From: Deltaproteobacteria bacterium
GTDB lineage: Bacteria > Myxococcota_A > UBA9160 > SMWR01
Direction: 5' to 3'
DNA length: 56,666 nucleotides
Assembly (NCBI GenBank): GCA_019310965.1
Contig: JAFDDG010000015.1
Coordinates: forward strand, 1 to 56,666
The notes under the pieces were generated by a model that had not been told where the DNA came from, did not search any database, and saw nothing but the letters and a program-made list of their open reading frames with translations. Each line of letters starts with the position of its first letter. Positions within the stretch are counted from its first letter, which is position 1. Made by a program: the position numbers and the translations under genes. Positions 18,982 to 32,336 of the stretch are shown here, piece by piece.

Positions 18982-20531
18982 CGAGTGGCCGCGACGCCGA
19001 GAACGGCGTAGACGGTCAGTGCGTAGACCACCGTCACGAGGCTCAGCCATGTGAAGATCGGATCGAAGAAGTGGAAGAGCTCGACACTCGCCCAGCCAGC
19101 GGCGGCGAGCCCGACGAGGCCGGCGCCGACCCAGGGCGCGCGCTCCCAGAGCAGTGCATAAACCACCAGCAGGGCCGAGTAGTAGCAGGTGAGCTCGGTG
19201 GCGACGGGAATCAGTCCTGCCCCGAGCACGACCGCCACCCACAGAGGCTGGCGCTGCACGGCCCAGGCGAACAGGGCAAGCGCCGCGGCGACGAGGGCCA
19301 CGAAGAGCGGTCGCCGGGCCTCGAACGTCGCGCGGCGCGCCCGCTTCCACGGCAGGTATGGATCCTCGAGGCTGCGATCGGCGAGCTTATCCGCCGTCTG
19401 TTCGGGGTCCCAGGCCAGCACGGTGGCCAGCCCCATGTGATTGCGCAGCGGCGTGTCGAGCAGCACGCGACTGTTGTTCGTGAATTCTTGCCAGGCGGCG
19501 AAACCACCGTTGAGCGTCGCGGCCGCCACCAGCAGCACTGCGGCGCCTAGCAGGCCGCCCGCCAGCAGGCGGCGCTGCAGTGGCAGGATCAGCAACCGCC
19601 GCTCGCGCAGGCTCGCCCCCAGCACCTGAAACGCCGGCCCCAGCACCAGGAACGCCGGGTGGATGCGCACCAGCGCAGCCAGCGAGACGAGCGCCCCGGC
19701 CACGACGCCCCAGCCGCTCCTCAGCGCACAGATCCCCACCAACAACGCCGCGAGTTCCAGCTGCCGCAGGTAGCTACCGCCGATCCAGCCGTACTGCGCG
19801 GGATAGTGAGTGCCGAAGAAGAGCAGGGCGACACACAGCGTGCGCCAGCCAAAAGAGCGCCAGACGCAGCCGAAGGCCAGCAGCAGCAGAACGGGATCGA
19901 TCAAGCGCAGGGTCAGGATCTTCCGATCGCTAGCGGGTGCTCCCGCGGCGAGAGCCCCTCCGAAGAGTCCCCAGACCGGCGTCGCGTTGTAGCCGTGATC
20001 GAGCTGCAGCACGCGCCAGCGCCTCGGATTGGGGCGATCCCGAAACCAGCTCAGATCTGCCTGGAATGCGCGCCAACGCTCGGCGCTGAAGTGCTGCGTG
20101 CAGCGGTCCGGAGCCTCCAGCACCGCGTCCGCCGACTCCACGACGTTCGTCTCCAGGTTCCGCAGCCGGCGTCCGGCGCTGCGCGCGGCCCCCCCGGCCA
20201 CCCGCGAGTCGGCCAGCGCCACGCATTCGTAGAGCCGCGTGTAGCCCAGCTCGGGGAAATACTTGGCGCCGAGGTAGTAGTGAAAGGTCTCCGAAGGGTG
20301 GCCGAACCCCGGAAAATTGAACTGGCCGAGGTTCGACCAGCAAAAGGCTGCCAGGAGCCCCAGGCAGGCGAGGGCGATATCCCAGCCTCGTCGCCAGGCA
20401 GCGGGAATCCCTTCCCAGTGCGGGGCCAGGGCCCGGCCGGCCAGCAGCGCCGCGCCACAGGTCGCCACCACGGCCTTCACCGTGTCGACGTCGCGAATCG
20501 AGAGGGGCAGTTCGCTGGCGGTGGGGCCCAT
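18960..20531 (-). CDS. polytopic membrane protein, possible GT-C-type glycosyltransferase
   Basis: 523-residue integral membrane protein with roughly ten hydrophobic segments. A large loop after the first segments carries ETFHYYLGAKYFPELGYTRL, and a later region holds a Trp/His-rich stretch. This layout resembles DUF2029/GT-C proteins that use polyprenyl-phosphate sugars, but no catalytic motif is certain. The ATG at 20531 (reading leftward) precedes the first membrane segment; the open frame further right overlaps the merR gene and is not used. It is transcribed divergently from merR across a 57-base gap and convergently to the epimerase gene. Confidence 0.7.
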   Translation of the reverse strand: MGPTASELPLSIRDVDTVKAVVATCGAALLAGRALAPHWEGIPAAWRRGWDIALACLGLLAAFCWSNLGQFNFPGFGHPSETFHYYLGAKYFPELGYTRLYECVALADSRVAGGAARSAGRRLRNLETNVVESADAVLEAPDRCTQHFSAERWRAFQADLSWFRDRPNPRRWRVLQLDHGYNATPVWGLFGGALAAGAPASDRKILTLRLIDPVLLLLAFGCVWRSFGWRTLCVALLFFGTHYPAQYGWIGGSYLRQLELAALLVGICALRSGWGVVAGALVSLAALVRIHPAFLVLGPAFQVLGASLRERRLLILPLQRRLLAGGLLGAAVLLVAAATLNGGFAAWQEFTNNSRVLLDTPLRNHMGLATVLAWDPEQTADKLADRSLEDPYLPWKRARRATFEARRPLFVALVAAALALFAWAVQRQPLWVAVVLGAGLIPVATELTCYYSALLVVYALLWERAPWVGAGLVGLAAAGWASVELFHFFDPIFTWLSLVTVVYALTVYAVLGVAATRYDDPAA

Positions 20532-20578
20532 GCGGCCCGGAGCGTACCCCGCGTGGCGTCCCGAGGAAGCCTGTGCTA

Positions 20579-20598
20579 GCCAGTTTACGTGAACTGGC
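20579..20598. promoter_or_regulatory. 20-bp palindrome, candidate MerR operator
   Basis: GCCAGTT (20579-20585) and AACTGGC (20592-20598) form perfect 7-bp arms around TACGTG, so nine of ten symmetric base pairs match. It covers the proposed GTG start of merR (20589) and lies between merR and the divergent membrane-protein gene. Size and position fit an autoregulatory site for a MerR-family dimer. An isolated GCCAGTT half also occurs at 24362-24368, between icmF and the next mutase gene. Confidence 0.55.
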
Positions 20599-21008
20599 AA
20601 ACAACGGCTGCCGAGGAGCTGCGCAGCATCACCGAGGTGCGTCAGCTGACCGGCCTCTCGGCGCGGACGCTGCGCTACTACGAGGAGCTGGGCCTGCTTC
20701 CGGGCGTGCGCCGCCGGGCGGGCGGGCGCAGGGTCTACGGCGACGATGAGGTCGAGCGCCTGCGTTTCATCCAGCGGCTCAAAGCCATGGGGCTCTCGCT
20801 GGCGGAGATCAAGGAGCTGAACGCCGTCTACTCCATCGGCGGCTCCACCCACGCCATGCTCCAGCATCTCGATGCGGTCCTCGGCCAGCGGCTCGAGGAT
20901 CTGGATGCGCGCATCCGTGAGCTGTGCTCGCTGCGCGACGAGATCTCCCGCTACCAGACGAGCGTGCGCGAGCGCGTGCGAGACAGCGCGGGTCGGGGCG
21001 CGGCATGA
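20589..21008 (+). CDS. MerR-family transcriptional regulator
   Basis: 139-residue regulator. The winged helix at about 13-80 has SARTLRYYEELGLLPG and RRVYGDDEVERLRFI, then a coiled-coil dimerisation helix to about 130. No metal-binding cysteine cluster is seen, which argues against a metal sensor. The start is GTG 20589; a later GTG (20637) would cut into the DNA-binding domain. No clear ribosome binding site precedes it, so the message may be leaderless or poorly translated. It overlaps icmF by four bases and probably controls the mutase operon through the palindrome at its own start. Confidence 0.85.
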   Translation: MNWQTTAAEELRSITEVRQLTGLSARTLRYYEELGLLPGVRRRAGGRRVYGDDEVERLRFIQRLKAMGLSLAEIKELNAVYSIGGSTHAMLQHLDAVLGQRLEDLDARIRELCSLRDEISRYQTSVRERVRDSAGRGAA

Positions 21009-24000
21009 GCGAGGCCCTCCACATCGCCGCTCACGAGGCGCCCGGCCGCCGGCTTCGGGTCGTCACCGCGGGATCGCTCTTCGACGGTCACGACGCCGCC
21101 ATCAACATCGTGCGACGTGTTCTCCAGGCCCAGGGCGCGGAAGTCGTGCACCTGGGCCACGACCGTTCCGTGGCGGAAATCGCCACCGCGGCCGTGCAAG
21201 AGGACGCGGATGCGGTGGCCATCTCGTCCTATCAGGGCGGTCACCTGGAGTTCTTCACCTACCTAGTGGAGCAGCTGCGCGAGCGCGGCGCGGGCCACGT
21301 GCGCGTCTATGGCGGAGGAGGCGGCACGATCACCGACGACGAGGCGCGGGAGCTCGAGGCTCGCGGGGTAGCCCGTATCTTCGGCTCCGAAGCCGGCCGG
21401 AAGCTCGGCCTCGAGGGCATGATTCGCACGATCGTCGAGGACTGCGCCGTCGATGCACGCCCCCCGCTCGGCACGGCAGTGGAGGAGCTCGCGGCCGGCC
21501 GGCCCGGCGCGATCGGCCGCATCATCACCTGGCTCGAGGAGCACGGCAGCGAGCCGGAGGCGCTCGCGGTGCGCGAACGACTGGGCGCCATGCGCGGGAC
21601 AGCACCCGCTCCGGTCGTCGGCTTCACCGGCACCGGCGGCGCCGGTAAGTCGAGCGTCGTCGACGAGCTGCTGCGGCGCTTCCGGCACGAATTTCCCGAG
21701 TGCAGTATCGCACTGCTGTTGGTCGATCCCACGCGCCGCCGTTCCGGTGGCGCTCTGCTCGGCGATCGCATCCGCATGAATGCGATCCACGGCGACAATG
21801 TCTTCGTGCACTCGCTTGCCACGCGGCAGGCCAATCGGGCGCTCTCGGGCGCGATCGTGGATGCAGTGCGAGTCGTGCAGGCGGCGAGCTTCGACCTGAT
21901 ATGGATCGAAACGGCGGGCATCGGGCAGAGCGACTCGGAGGTGGTCGACCGGGTCGACCACTCGCTCTACGTGATGACCCCCGAGTACGGCGCGCCCTCG
22001 CAGCTCGAGAAGATCGACATGCTCGATCTGGCCGACATCGTCGTGCTCAACAAGGCCGACCGACGCGGGGCCGACGACGCTCTGCGCGATGTGCGCAAGC
22101 AGTGGCGGCGCAATCGGGGGGCCTCGGCGTTGCCGGACGAGGAGACGCCCGTATTCGCCACGACCGCGAGCCGCTGGGACGATCCCGGGACCGATCGACT
22201 GTATGTTGCGCTGCGCGAGCGTCTGATGGGCGGCGGCGATGCACTGGCCGAGGCACCCGCCGCGAGCGCGCAGGGCCTCGTGCCCGGCGAGCGCTCCCGT
22301 TATCTGGCGGAGATCGCCGAGACGGTGCGCGACTGGCACGCGAGTACGCGCGAGCTGGCGCAACGCGCCGCGGACATCGAGGGTCTGCGCCGCGCCATGC
22401 AGGCCCTCGGCGGCGACGAATCCGCGCTCGCGGCGCTGCGGGCACGGCACGAGGCTCTCATGGCCGAGCTCGATCCCGAGCTGCGAGAGGCACTGACGGC
22501 CTGGCCCGAGCGCGCCGCGGCCTACGCCGACGACGCGCAGAGCTACCGCGTACGCGACCGCGACATCCAGGTGGAGAATCACAGCGAAACGCTAGCCGGG
22601 ACGCGGCTCGCGAAGGTGGCGGTGCCGCGCCGCGAGGCCTGGGGCGAGCTCACCCATTACCTGCGGGAAGAGAATCTCCCAGGACACTTCCCCTTCACAG
22701 CCGGAGTGTTTCCGTTCCGCCGGGAGGAAGAGGATCCGGCGCGCATGTTCGCCGGCGAGGGCACCCCCGAGCGCACCAACCGACGTTTCCAGCTGATCGG
22801 TCGCGGTCAGCCCGCGGCACGGCTCTCGACGGCCTTCGACTCGGTCACGCTCTACGGTCGCGACCCGGGCGAGCGCCTCGACATCTGGGGCAAGGTCGGC
22901 AACTCGGGCGTCTCCGTCTGCACCGTCGACGATGCCAAGAAGCTCTACTCGGGCTTCGATCTGTGCGACCCGACCACCTCCGTCTCGATGACGATCAACG
23001 GGCCGGCGCCGACGGTCCTCGCCTTCTTCCTCAATGCCGCCATCGACCAGCAGATCGAACGCCACCTGAAGGAGACCGGAGGGCTCGAGGCCGTGCGCGC
23101 CCAGCATCTGGGACCCGGCGCACCGCGCTACGCCGGGCCGCTTCCAGAAGGCCACGACGGCTTTGGGCTCGGCCTGCTCGGCATTCCCGGCGCTGCCGTC
23201 GTCGATCCGGAGATCTACGGGCGGATTCGTGCCGACGTGCTGCGCAAGGTTCGCGGCACCGTCCAGGCCGACATCCTGAAGGAGGATCAGGCCCAGAACA
23301 CCTGCATCTTCTCGACGGAGTTCTCGTTGCGCGTCATGGGCGACATCCAGGAGTGGTTCATTGCCAACGACGTGCGCAACTTCTACTCGGTCTCCATCTC
23401 CGGCTATCACATCGCCGAGGCCGGAGCGAACCCGATCACGCAGCTCGCCTTCACGCTGGCCAACGCCTTCACCTACGTCGAGTACTACCGAGCGCGGGGC
23501 ATGGACGTGGACGCGTTCGCGCCGAACTTCTCGTTCTTCTTCAGCAACGGCCTGGATGCGGAGTACGCGGTGATCGGGCGCGTGGCCCGGCGCATCTGGG
23601 CGTTGGCCATGCGCGAGGTCTACGCGGCGTCCGAGCGCAGCCAGAAGCTCAAGTATCACGTGCAGACTTCGGGACGCTCGTTGCATGCCCAGGAGATGGC
23701 GTTCAACGACATCCGCACAACGCTCCAGGCCCTCACGGCAATCGAGGACGCCTGCAACAGCCTCCACACCAACGCCTACGACGAGGCGGTGACGACCCCC
23801 ACCGAGGAGTCGGTGCGCCGAGCCTTGGCCATCCAGCTGATCATCCAGCGCGAGTTCGGTCTCACCCAAAGCCAGAACTCGCTCCAGGGCTCCTACGCCA
23901 TCGAGCGGCTGACGGATCAGGTCGAGGCCGCCGTGCTGCGGGAGTTCGAGCGCCTCTCCGAGCGTGGCGGTGTGCTCGGGGCCATGGAGACCCATTACCA

Positions 24001-24355
24001 GCGCGGCAAGATCCAGGACGAGAGCCTGCACTTCGAGTCGCTCAAGCATTCGGGTGAGTTGCCGGTGGTCGGCGTCAATACCTTCGAAAATCCGCAGACC
24101 CCCTCGGACACCACGACGGAGCGCGAGCTGATACGCTCCAGCGACGCAGAGAAAACACAGCAGGTCGAGAACCTGACCGCTTTCCACGCGCGTCACGCGG
24201 CGGCCGCACCGGCTGCCTTGCGACGCCTCCAGGACGAAGCTCGCCGCGGCGGAAACGTCTTTTCGGAGCTGATGGAGACGGTGAAAGTGGCGAGCCTCGG
24301 GCAGATCAGCGATGCGCTCTTCGATGTCGGCGGTCGCTACCGCCGCTCGATGTGA
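21005..24355 (+). CDS. icmF: fused isobutyryl-CoA mutase IcmF
   Basis: Adenosylcobalamin enzyme interconverting isobutyryl-CoA and n-butyryl-CoA, fused to its own G-protein chaperone. Domain order: B12-binding domain with ligand His29 in FDGHDAAIN, a MeaB-like GTPase domain with GTGGAGKS at 209-216 and LNKAD, then the mutase barrel (about 550-1116). Two specificity positions identify it. Phe582 (RMFAGEG) replaces the Tyr, and Gln764 (QAQNTCIF) replaces the Arg, that methylmalonyl-CoA mutases use. ATG 21005 gives 1116 residues, normal for IcmF. It lies in an operon with merR upstream and the methylmalonyl-CoA mutase downstream. Confidence 0.93.
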   Translation: MSEALHIAAHEAPGRRLRVVTAGSLFDGHDAAINIVRRVLQAQGAEVVHLGHDRSVAEIATAAVQEDADAVAISSYQGGHLEFFTYLVEQLRERGAGHVRVYGGGGGTITDDEARELEARGVARIFGSEAGRKLGLEGMIRTIVEDCAVDARPPLGTAVEELAAGRPGAIGRIITWLEEHGSEPEALAVRERLGAMRGTAPAPVVGFTGTGGAGKSSVVDELLRRFRHEFPECSIALLLVDPTRRRSGGALLGDRIRMNAIHGDNVFVHSLATRQANRALSGAIVDAVRVVQAASFDLIWIETAGIGQSDSEVVDRVDHSLYVMTPEYGAPSQLEKIDMLDLADIVVLNKADRRGADDALRDVRKQWRRNRGASALPDEETPVFATTASRWDDPGTDRLYVALRERLMGGGDALAEAPAASAQGLVPGERSRYLAEIAETVRDWHASTRELAQRAADIEGLRRAMQALGGDESALAALRARHEALMAELDPELREALTAWPERAAAYADDAQSYRVRDRDIQVENHSETLAGTRLAKVAVPRREAWGELTHYLREENLPGHFPFTAGVFPFRREEEDPARMFAGEGTPERTNRRFQLIGRGQPAARLSTAFDSVTLYGRDPGERLDIWGKVGNSGVSVCTVDDAKKLYSGFDLCDPTTSVSMTINGPAPTVLAFFLNAAIDQQIERHLKETGGLEAVRAQHLGPGAPRYAGPLPEGHDGFGLGLLGIPGAAVVDPEIYGRIRADVLRKVRGTVQADILKEDQAQNTCIFSTEFSLRVMGDIQEWFIANDVRNFYSVSISGYHIAEAGANPITQLAFTLANAFTYVEYYRARGMDVDAFAPNFSFFFSNGLDAEYAVIGRVARRIWALAMREVYAASERSQKLKYHVQTSGRSLHAQEMAFNDIRTTLQALTAIEDACNSLHTNAYDEAVTTPTEESVRRALAIQLIIQREFGLTQSQNSLQGSYAIERLTDQVEAAVLREFERLSERGGVLGAMETHYQRGKIQDESLHFESLKHSGELPVVGVNTFENPQTPSDTTTERELIRSSDAEKTQQVENLTAFHARHAAAAPAALRRLQDEARRGGNVFSELMETVKVASLGQISDALFDVGGRYRRSM

Positions 24356-24435
24356 GTCCGAGCCAGTTCGATATCGTAGACCCCCCAAGCCGGACACCCG
24401 CGCGCCCGGGTCCGAGGCCAGAGGAGACACCCCGG

Positions 24436-26582
<2,147 letters not shown>

Positions 26583-26586
<4 letters not shown>

Positions 26587-27572
26587 GTAGACGAGCCCAG
26601 TCGGCGGAGGCCTGGCGCGACGAGATCCGCAGCGGCGACCGCCGCGCGCTGGCCCGCGCCATCACGCTGCTGGAGAGCACCCGGAGCGACCAGGCGGCCC
26701 TCGGTCAACAGGTGCTCGACGCCCTGGTGCCCGATACCGGCACGGCGCAGCGGGTCGGCGTCACGGGCCCCCCGGGCGTCGGCAAGAGCACTTTCATCGA
26801 AGCGCTCGGACTACAGCTCATCGAGCAAGGCAAGCGAATCGCCGTACTCGCCGTCGATCCCAGCAGCCCCGTCAGCGGCGGCAGCATCCTCGGTGACAAG
26901 ACGCGCATGGAGAGGCTCTCCCAACACGAGCACGCCTACATTCGGCCCTCGCCCTCCGGCGGCTCGCTCGGTGGCGTGGCCCAGCGCACGCGCGAGGCGA
27001 TGCTGCTCTGCGAGGCCGCGGGCTTCGACGTGGTACTGATCGAGACCGTCGGCATCGGCCAGTCGGAGGTAACCGTCGCGTCGATGGTCGATTTCTTTCT
27101 GGTCCTGATCCAACCCGGCGCCGGCGACGACCTGCAGGGAATCAAGAAGGGCGTGCTCGAGCTGGCCGATGCGCTGGTGGTCAACAAGGCCGACGGCGAC
27201 CAGAAGGCCGCTGCCGAGCGGGCAAGCCTGCAGCATCGCCAGGCGCTCTCGCTGCTGCGTCCGGCATCCCCGAACTGGTCGCCACAAGTGCTGCTGACGA
27301 GCTCCGTATTCGGCACCGGCATCGGCGAAGTGTGGGAGACGGTGTGCGCCCACCGCATGGCTCTCGAGGCCAGCGGCGAGCGCCTGGCGCGACGCCGAGA
27401 CCAGGCCCGCGCGTGGATGTGGAGCCTGGTGGAAGAGGGCCTGCTGCAGGGTTTCCGCTCCCACCCGGCCGTCGCCGAGGCCATCGCCGGCCTCGAACAG
27501 GCGGTCGCATCGCGGAAGACCACGCCGGCCGCCGCGGCTCGCGCCCTGCTGGAGCGATTCCGCTCCGACTGA
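26583..27572 (+). CDS. meaB: methylmalonyl-CoA mutase-associated GTPase MeaB
   Basis: G-protein chaperone that gates cofactor loading and protects the mutase from inactivation. Walker [10 protein letters not shown] is near residues 61-69. [28 protein letters not shown] and VNKADGD are the family motifs. Its 329 residues are normal for MeaB/ArgK. It is translationally coupled to the mutase gene (ATGA). The operon therefore holds a free MeaB for the methylmalonyl-CoA enzyme besides the GTPase built into IcmF. Confidence 0.95.
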
Positions 27573-27596
27573 AACGCGCCACTGCGGCACCGTCAG

Positions 27597-27612
27597 CGTG
27601 ACCGGCTTCACG
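27597..27612. promoter_or_regulatory. CRP-like inverted repeat upstream of the MglA-like gene
   Basis: CGTGA-N6-TCACG reproduces the TGTGA-N6-TCACA architecture of Crp/Fnr-family operators with one change in each half. It is centred at about 27604.5. A TACAGT hexamer at 27638-27643 could be the -10 element, and no -35 element is visible. The site would sit near -45 to -42, as at activator-dependent (class II) promoters. Candidate only. Confidence 0.4.
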
Positions 27613-27662
27613 TTTCTCCGCGTCCTGCCGATGGGGATACAGTCCCGCTGCGAGGTGAATCG

Positions 27663-28307
27663 GTGCAGATCAACATGCAGGAGCGTGAGATCACCGTGAA
27701 GGTGGTCTACTACGGCCCCGCGCTGTCCGGGAAGACCACGAATCTGCAGCAGCTGCACGCGCTGATCAACTCGACGGCCCGCGGCAAGATGGTCACCCTC
27801 GACACCACCGACGACCGCACCCTCTACTTCGACTTCCTGCCCATCGAGTTCGGCACTCAGAACGGGTTCAGCGTGAAGATCAAGCTCTTCACCGTGCCAG
27901 GCCAGGTGATGCACAAGTCGACGCGAAAAGTCGTCCTGGCCGGTGCCGACGCCGTGGCCTTCGTCGCCGATTCACAGCGCTCGGGCGCCTCCGCCAACGC
28001 CTACTCGTGGCGCGACATGGAGGCGAACCTGAAGTCGAACGGCATCGACTTCGAGCAGATTCCGAAGGTCGTGCAATTCAACAAACGCGACCTTCCGGAT
28101 GTGAAAGAGCTCGCCGAGATCAAGAAGGCCTGGGGCGACATTTCAACATTCCCCGCCGTGGCAATCCGCGGCGAGGGTGTACTCGAAACCTTCCGCGAGC
28201 TGCTGAGTCTCGTCTACCGCAGCATCGACGAACGCCACTCCTTCGCCCAGAACTTCGGCGTCTCCGAGGAAGACTTCCTCAAGGGCGTATTTCAGAGCTT
28301 CAAGTAG
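27663..28307 (+). CDS. MglA-type small GTPase
   Basis: Ras-like GTPase of the prokaryotic MglA/Arf-like group. P-loop GPALSGKTT is at residues 18-26, the switch II motif TVPGQ at 77-81 and NKRD at 140-143. [14 protein letters not shown] matches the family's switch region. MglA sets cell polarity in Myxococcus and relatives; other members have unknown roles. The 214-residue form has a short C-terminal extension. GTG 27663 is preferred (GAGGTG at 27652-27657); ATG 27675 is an alternative. No mglB roadblock gene is adjacent. It stands alone, with its own candidate control region. Confidence 0.88.
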   Translation: MQINMQEREITVKVVYYGPALSGKTTNLQQLHALINSTARGKMVTLDTTDDRTLYFDFLPIEFGTQNGFSVKIKLFTVPGQVMHKSTRKVVLAGADAVAFVADSQRSGASANAYSWRDMEANLKSNGIDFEQIPKVVQFNKRDLPDVKELAEIKKAWGDISTFPAVAIRGEGVLETFRELLSLVYRSIDERHSFAQNFGVSEEDFLKGVFQSFK

Positions 28308-28316
28308 CGCGCGCAA

Positions 28317-28337
28317 CGAGAGCGCCCCCCGTTCTCG
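28317..28337 (+). terminator. hairpin after the MglA-like gene
   Basis: CGAGAGCG (28317-28324) pairs with CGTTCTCG (28330-28337), eight pairs including one G-U, with a five-C loop. It lies 10 bases after the GTPase stop and before the ribBA promoter. The downstream stretch is pyrimidine-rich but has no real T run, so it may be a weak terminator or only a 3' stabiliser. Confidence 0.4.
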
Positions 28338-28352
28338 CCTTCTCCTGCTCGT

Positions 28353-28381
28353 TTGACACTCCAGTCAACCGCTGATAGTTT
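28353..28381 (+). promoter_or_regulatory. sigma70-type promoter for ribBA
   Basis: TTGACA at 28353-28358 is a perfect -35 box. A 17-base spacer leads to TAGTTT at 28376-28381. Transcription would start near 28388, giving a leader of about 70 bases before the ribBA start. I saw no RFN (FMN riboswitch) pattern in that leader. Confidence 0.65.
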
Positions 28382-28457
28382 CAAAGGCCCCCTAGGGGAA
28401 CCCACGCGCCCGCCGAACCCCGGTGAAACGGGATCTGTACGGGGAGGCCGGATCGCA

Positions 28458-29720
<1,263 letters not shown>

Positions 29721-29784
29721 GACGTCGGAGCCCGGGTGGGTTCCCGCGCTCGCCGCTCGCCCAGCCGATCGGAGCCTGATCAGT

Positions 29785-30774
29785 ATGTTCGATTCCGTGG
29801 AGAAGGTGGCCCAGAGCCTGGCCGAGCAGGACTACATCTGCGATTCGAAGATCGCGACCGTCGTCTTCCTGGCCCATCGGCTGGAGAAGCCCGTACTGGT
29901 CGAAGGTCCTGCCGGGGTCGGCAAGACGGAGCTCGCCAAGGTGGTGGCGGCCGCCACCGGGCGCAACATGATTCGGCTCCAATGCTACGAGGGCCTCGAC
30001 GAGGCCAAGGCGCTCTACGAGTGGGAGTACTCAAAGCAGCTGCTCTACACCCAGATCCTGAAGGAGCAGTTCAGCGAGGTGATGGCCGGCGCCAAGAGCG
30101 TCGCGGAGGCCGCCGCGCGAGTGGGGCAGGAAGACAGCGTCTTCTTCTCGGACAACTTCATCGTGCCCCGACCGCTGATGCAGGCGATTCGCTCGGAGAA
30201 ACCAGCCCTGCTGCTGGTGGACGAGGTCGACAAGTCGGACCCGGAGTTCGAGGCCTTCCTGCTGGAGGTGCTCTCGGATTTCCAGGTGACGGTGCCCGAG
30301 CTCGGCACGATCGAAGCCCTGAGCAAGCCCCTGGTCTTCCTCACCTCGAACAACGCCCGCGAGATGAGCGACGCCTTGAAGCGCCGCTGCCTGCACCTCT
30401 ACATCGACTACCCCTCGGAGGAGCTGGAAACCAGGATCCTGTCGACGAAGGTGCCGGATGCCGGTGCGCAGCTCATCCAGGACATCGTCCAGATGATGCA
30501 CAAGCTGCGCGAGCTCGATCTCAAGAAGGTGCCGTCGATCAGCGAGACCCTCGATTGGGCGCGCGCGCTGCTGGCCCTCAACGCCAACGAGCTCGACGCA
30601 GAGATGGTGCAACAGACCTTCAGCGTGATCCTCAAGTACGAGGGCGACGTGCGGAAGGCCGAGGGCGAGCTCAGCAAGATCCTGCAGAAGAAGGCCGCTG
30701 AAGCCGCGGTGGCAGCGCCGAGCGCAGCCGATGCGCCAGCACCGGCCGCCGTCAAGAAGGGCGCGCTCCACTAG
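29785..30774 (+). CDS. MoxR-family AAA+ ATPase
   Basis: AAA+ chaperone-like ATPase. Walker A GPAGVGKT is at residues 41-48, LLLVDEVDKSD is the Walker B motif, and TSNNAREMSDALKRRC contains sensor 1 and the arginine finger. It has 329 residues with an Ala/Pro-rich tail. MoxR proteins work with VWA-domain partners to mature or assemble protein complexes, and the next gene, nine bases away, encodes such a partner. The pair most resembles the CoxD/CoxE-like subgroup. The client is unknown; no metal-enzyme genes are adjacent. Confidence 0.9.
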   Translation: MFDSVEKVAQSLAEQDYICDSKIATVVFLAHRLEKPVLVEGPAGVGKTELAKVVAAATGRNMIRLQCYEGLDEAKALYEWEYSKQLLYTQILKEQFSEVMAGAKSVAEAAARVGQEDSVFFSDNFIVPRPLMQAIRSEKPALLLVDEVDKSDPEFEAFLLEVLSDFQVTVPELGTIEALSKPLVFLTSNNAREMSDALKRRCLHLYIDYPSEELETRILSTKVPDAGAQLIQDIVQMMHKLRELDLKKVPSISETLDWARALLALNANELDAEMVQQTFSVILKYEGDVRKAEGELSKILQKKAAEAAVAAPSAADAPAPAAVKKGALH

Positions 30775-30783
30775 CCCGGTCCC

Positions 30784-32205
30784 GTGCAGAAGAAGATCCT
30801 CGAGTTCACCAATATCCTGCGCAAGAGCGGGATCCGCGTTTCCACGGCAGAGGCAATCGACGCCTTCGAAGCCCTGGATGAGCTCTCGGTGGACCAGCGC
30901 GAGATCTTCCGGGACGCCCTGCGCACCACCATGGTGAAGCGCGGCGAAGAGGTCCCGACCTTCGACCAGCTCTTCGATCTCTTCTGGTCGGGCTTCCACG
31001 ACAGCTTGCGCGAGGCCTTCGGCGAGGCCGCCGCTGGGCTCGAAACCTTCGGCATGGATCTCGAGGAGCTGCTCCGGCGCATCGCCGAGGCGCTCCAGAA
31101 CCTGCAGGGCGACCTCTCGGAGCTCGGCGATCTCGCCCAGGCGTTGCTCAGTGCGGACCTCAACATGCTGGAGAAGCTGATCCGCGAGGCCGCCGAGGGC
31201 GCCGGCACCGACCGCATCGAGAATTTTCTGCAGGTGGGCTTCTTCAGCCGTCGCACCCTCGACCAGATGAACTCCGAGGGCGCCGGGGCGGAGCTGCGCG
31301 AGCTGGCTTCACAGCTCGAGGCGGCGGGGCTCTCGCCGGAGGATCTGGCGGCCCTGCGCAGCCTGATCGAGGGCTTGATGGAGGCCGCCCGCAAGTCGGT
31401 GCGCGCCTTCACCGAGCGGGAGCTGCAGCAACAGAACCACGATTACATGGAGAAGTTCCGGCGCGAGACGCTGCTGGAGAAGAGCTTCTACCACCTCACC
31501 GAGGATGAGATCCGGCGCATGCGCGAGGTGGTGGAGCGCCTCGCACAGAAGATCAAGAACATCCTTTCGATCCGCCGGCGGCGGCTCAACAAGGGCAAGC
31601 TCGATCTCCACCAGACCCTGCGCAGGAACATGAGCCACGGCGGCATCCCGTTCGAGCTCATCTTCAAGCAGCGCAAGAAGGATCGCCCGAAGCTGGTGAT
31701 CCTCTGTGACGTTTCATCCTCGGTCGCAAACGTGAGCCGCTTCATGCTCCAGTTCGTCTACAGCCTCCAAGAGGCCTTCACCAAGATCCGCGCCTTCGTC
31801 TTCGTGGCGGAGATCGGCGAGGTGACGCCGCTGTTCCAGGAGGCGGACATCAACGAGGCGATCGAGAAGGCCCTCGACGGCGGCGACGTCATCAACGTCT
31901 ACACCCGCTCGAACTTCGGCTACGCCTTCCATCACTTCTGGCAGAACTACCTCTCGGCCATCGACAACAAGACCACCGTCCTGATCCTCGGCGACGCGCG
32001 CAACAACTACAACGACCCCCGCGCCTGGTGCATCCGCGACATCCACAACAAGGCCAAGAACGTGATCTGGCTGAATCCCGAGAGCCCCAGCGCCTGGGGC
32101 TTCGGCGACTCGGTCATGGACAAATACATGCCCTACACCGACCTGGCCGAGGAGTGCCGCAACTTGAAGCAGCTCTCGAGCGTGATCGACCGGCTCGTGC
32201 TCTAA
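30784..32205 (+). CDS. CoxE-like VWA-domain protein, partner of MoxR ATPase
   Basis: 473-residue protein with an alpha-helical N-terminal half and a C-terminal von Willebrand factor A domain. The MIDAS metal motif DVSSS is at 309-313. The N-terminal half is rich in Glu/Leu and probably partly coiled. The layout fits CoxE/YehP-type proteins that act with a MoxR ATPase. GTG 30784 follows the moxR-like stop after nine bases, so the two form an operon. It has no signal peptide and is probably cytoplasmic. Confidence 0.85.
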   Translation: MQKKILEFTNILRKSGIRVSTAEAIDAFEALDELSVDQREIFRDALRTTMVKRGEEVPTFDQLFDLFWSGFHDSLREAFGEAAAGLETFGMDLEELLRRIAEALQNLQGDLSELGDLAQALLSADLNMLEKLIREAAEGAGTDRIENFLQVGFFSRRTLDQMNSEGAGAELRELASQLEAAGLSPEDLAALRSLIEGLMEAARKSVRAFTERELQQQNHDYMEKFRRETLLEKSFYHLTEDEIRRMREVVERLAQKIKNILSIRRRRLNKGKLDLHQTLRRNMSHGGIPFELIFKQRKKDRPKLVILCDVSSSVANVSRFMLQFVYSLQEAFTKIRAFVFVAEIGEVTPLFQEADINEAIEKALDGGDVINVYTRSNFGYAFHHFWQNYLSAIDNKTTVLILGDARNNYNDPRAWCIRDIHNKAKNVIWLNPESPSAWGFGDSVMDKYMPYTDLAEECRNLKQLSSVIDRLVL

Positions 32206-32234
32206 CGATCTCCGGGGTGCTGCCACCGCAGGGA

Positions 32235-32253
32235 GGCCACCGCGCAGGTGGCC
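32235..32253 (+). terminator. hairpin after the MoxR/VWA operon
   Basis: GGCCACC (32235-32241) and GGTGGCC (32247-32253) form a perfect 7-bp stem with a five-base loop, 30 bases after the VWA stop. No T run follows, so intrinsic termination is doubtful. It may mark the mRNA 3' end or be a pausing site. Confidence 0.35.
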
Positions 32254-32336
32254 GCCGTCGCATCGCGTCGCCGCGCAGTTTCGCTCGTGTTGCCGCTTCC
32301 CCGAGCCAATGCTCCAATTGCAATTCACGGCTCTGC

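Noticed and set aside
28308-28457. FMN riboswitch before ribBA
   Set aside because: None of the conserved RFN blocks could be found by eye.
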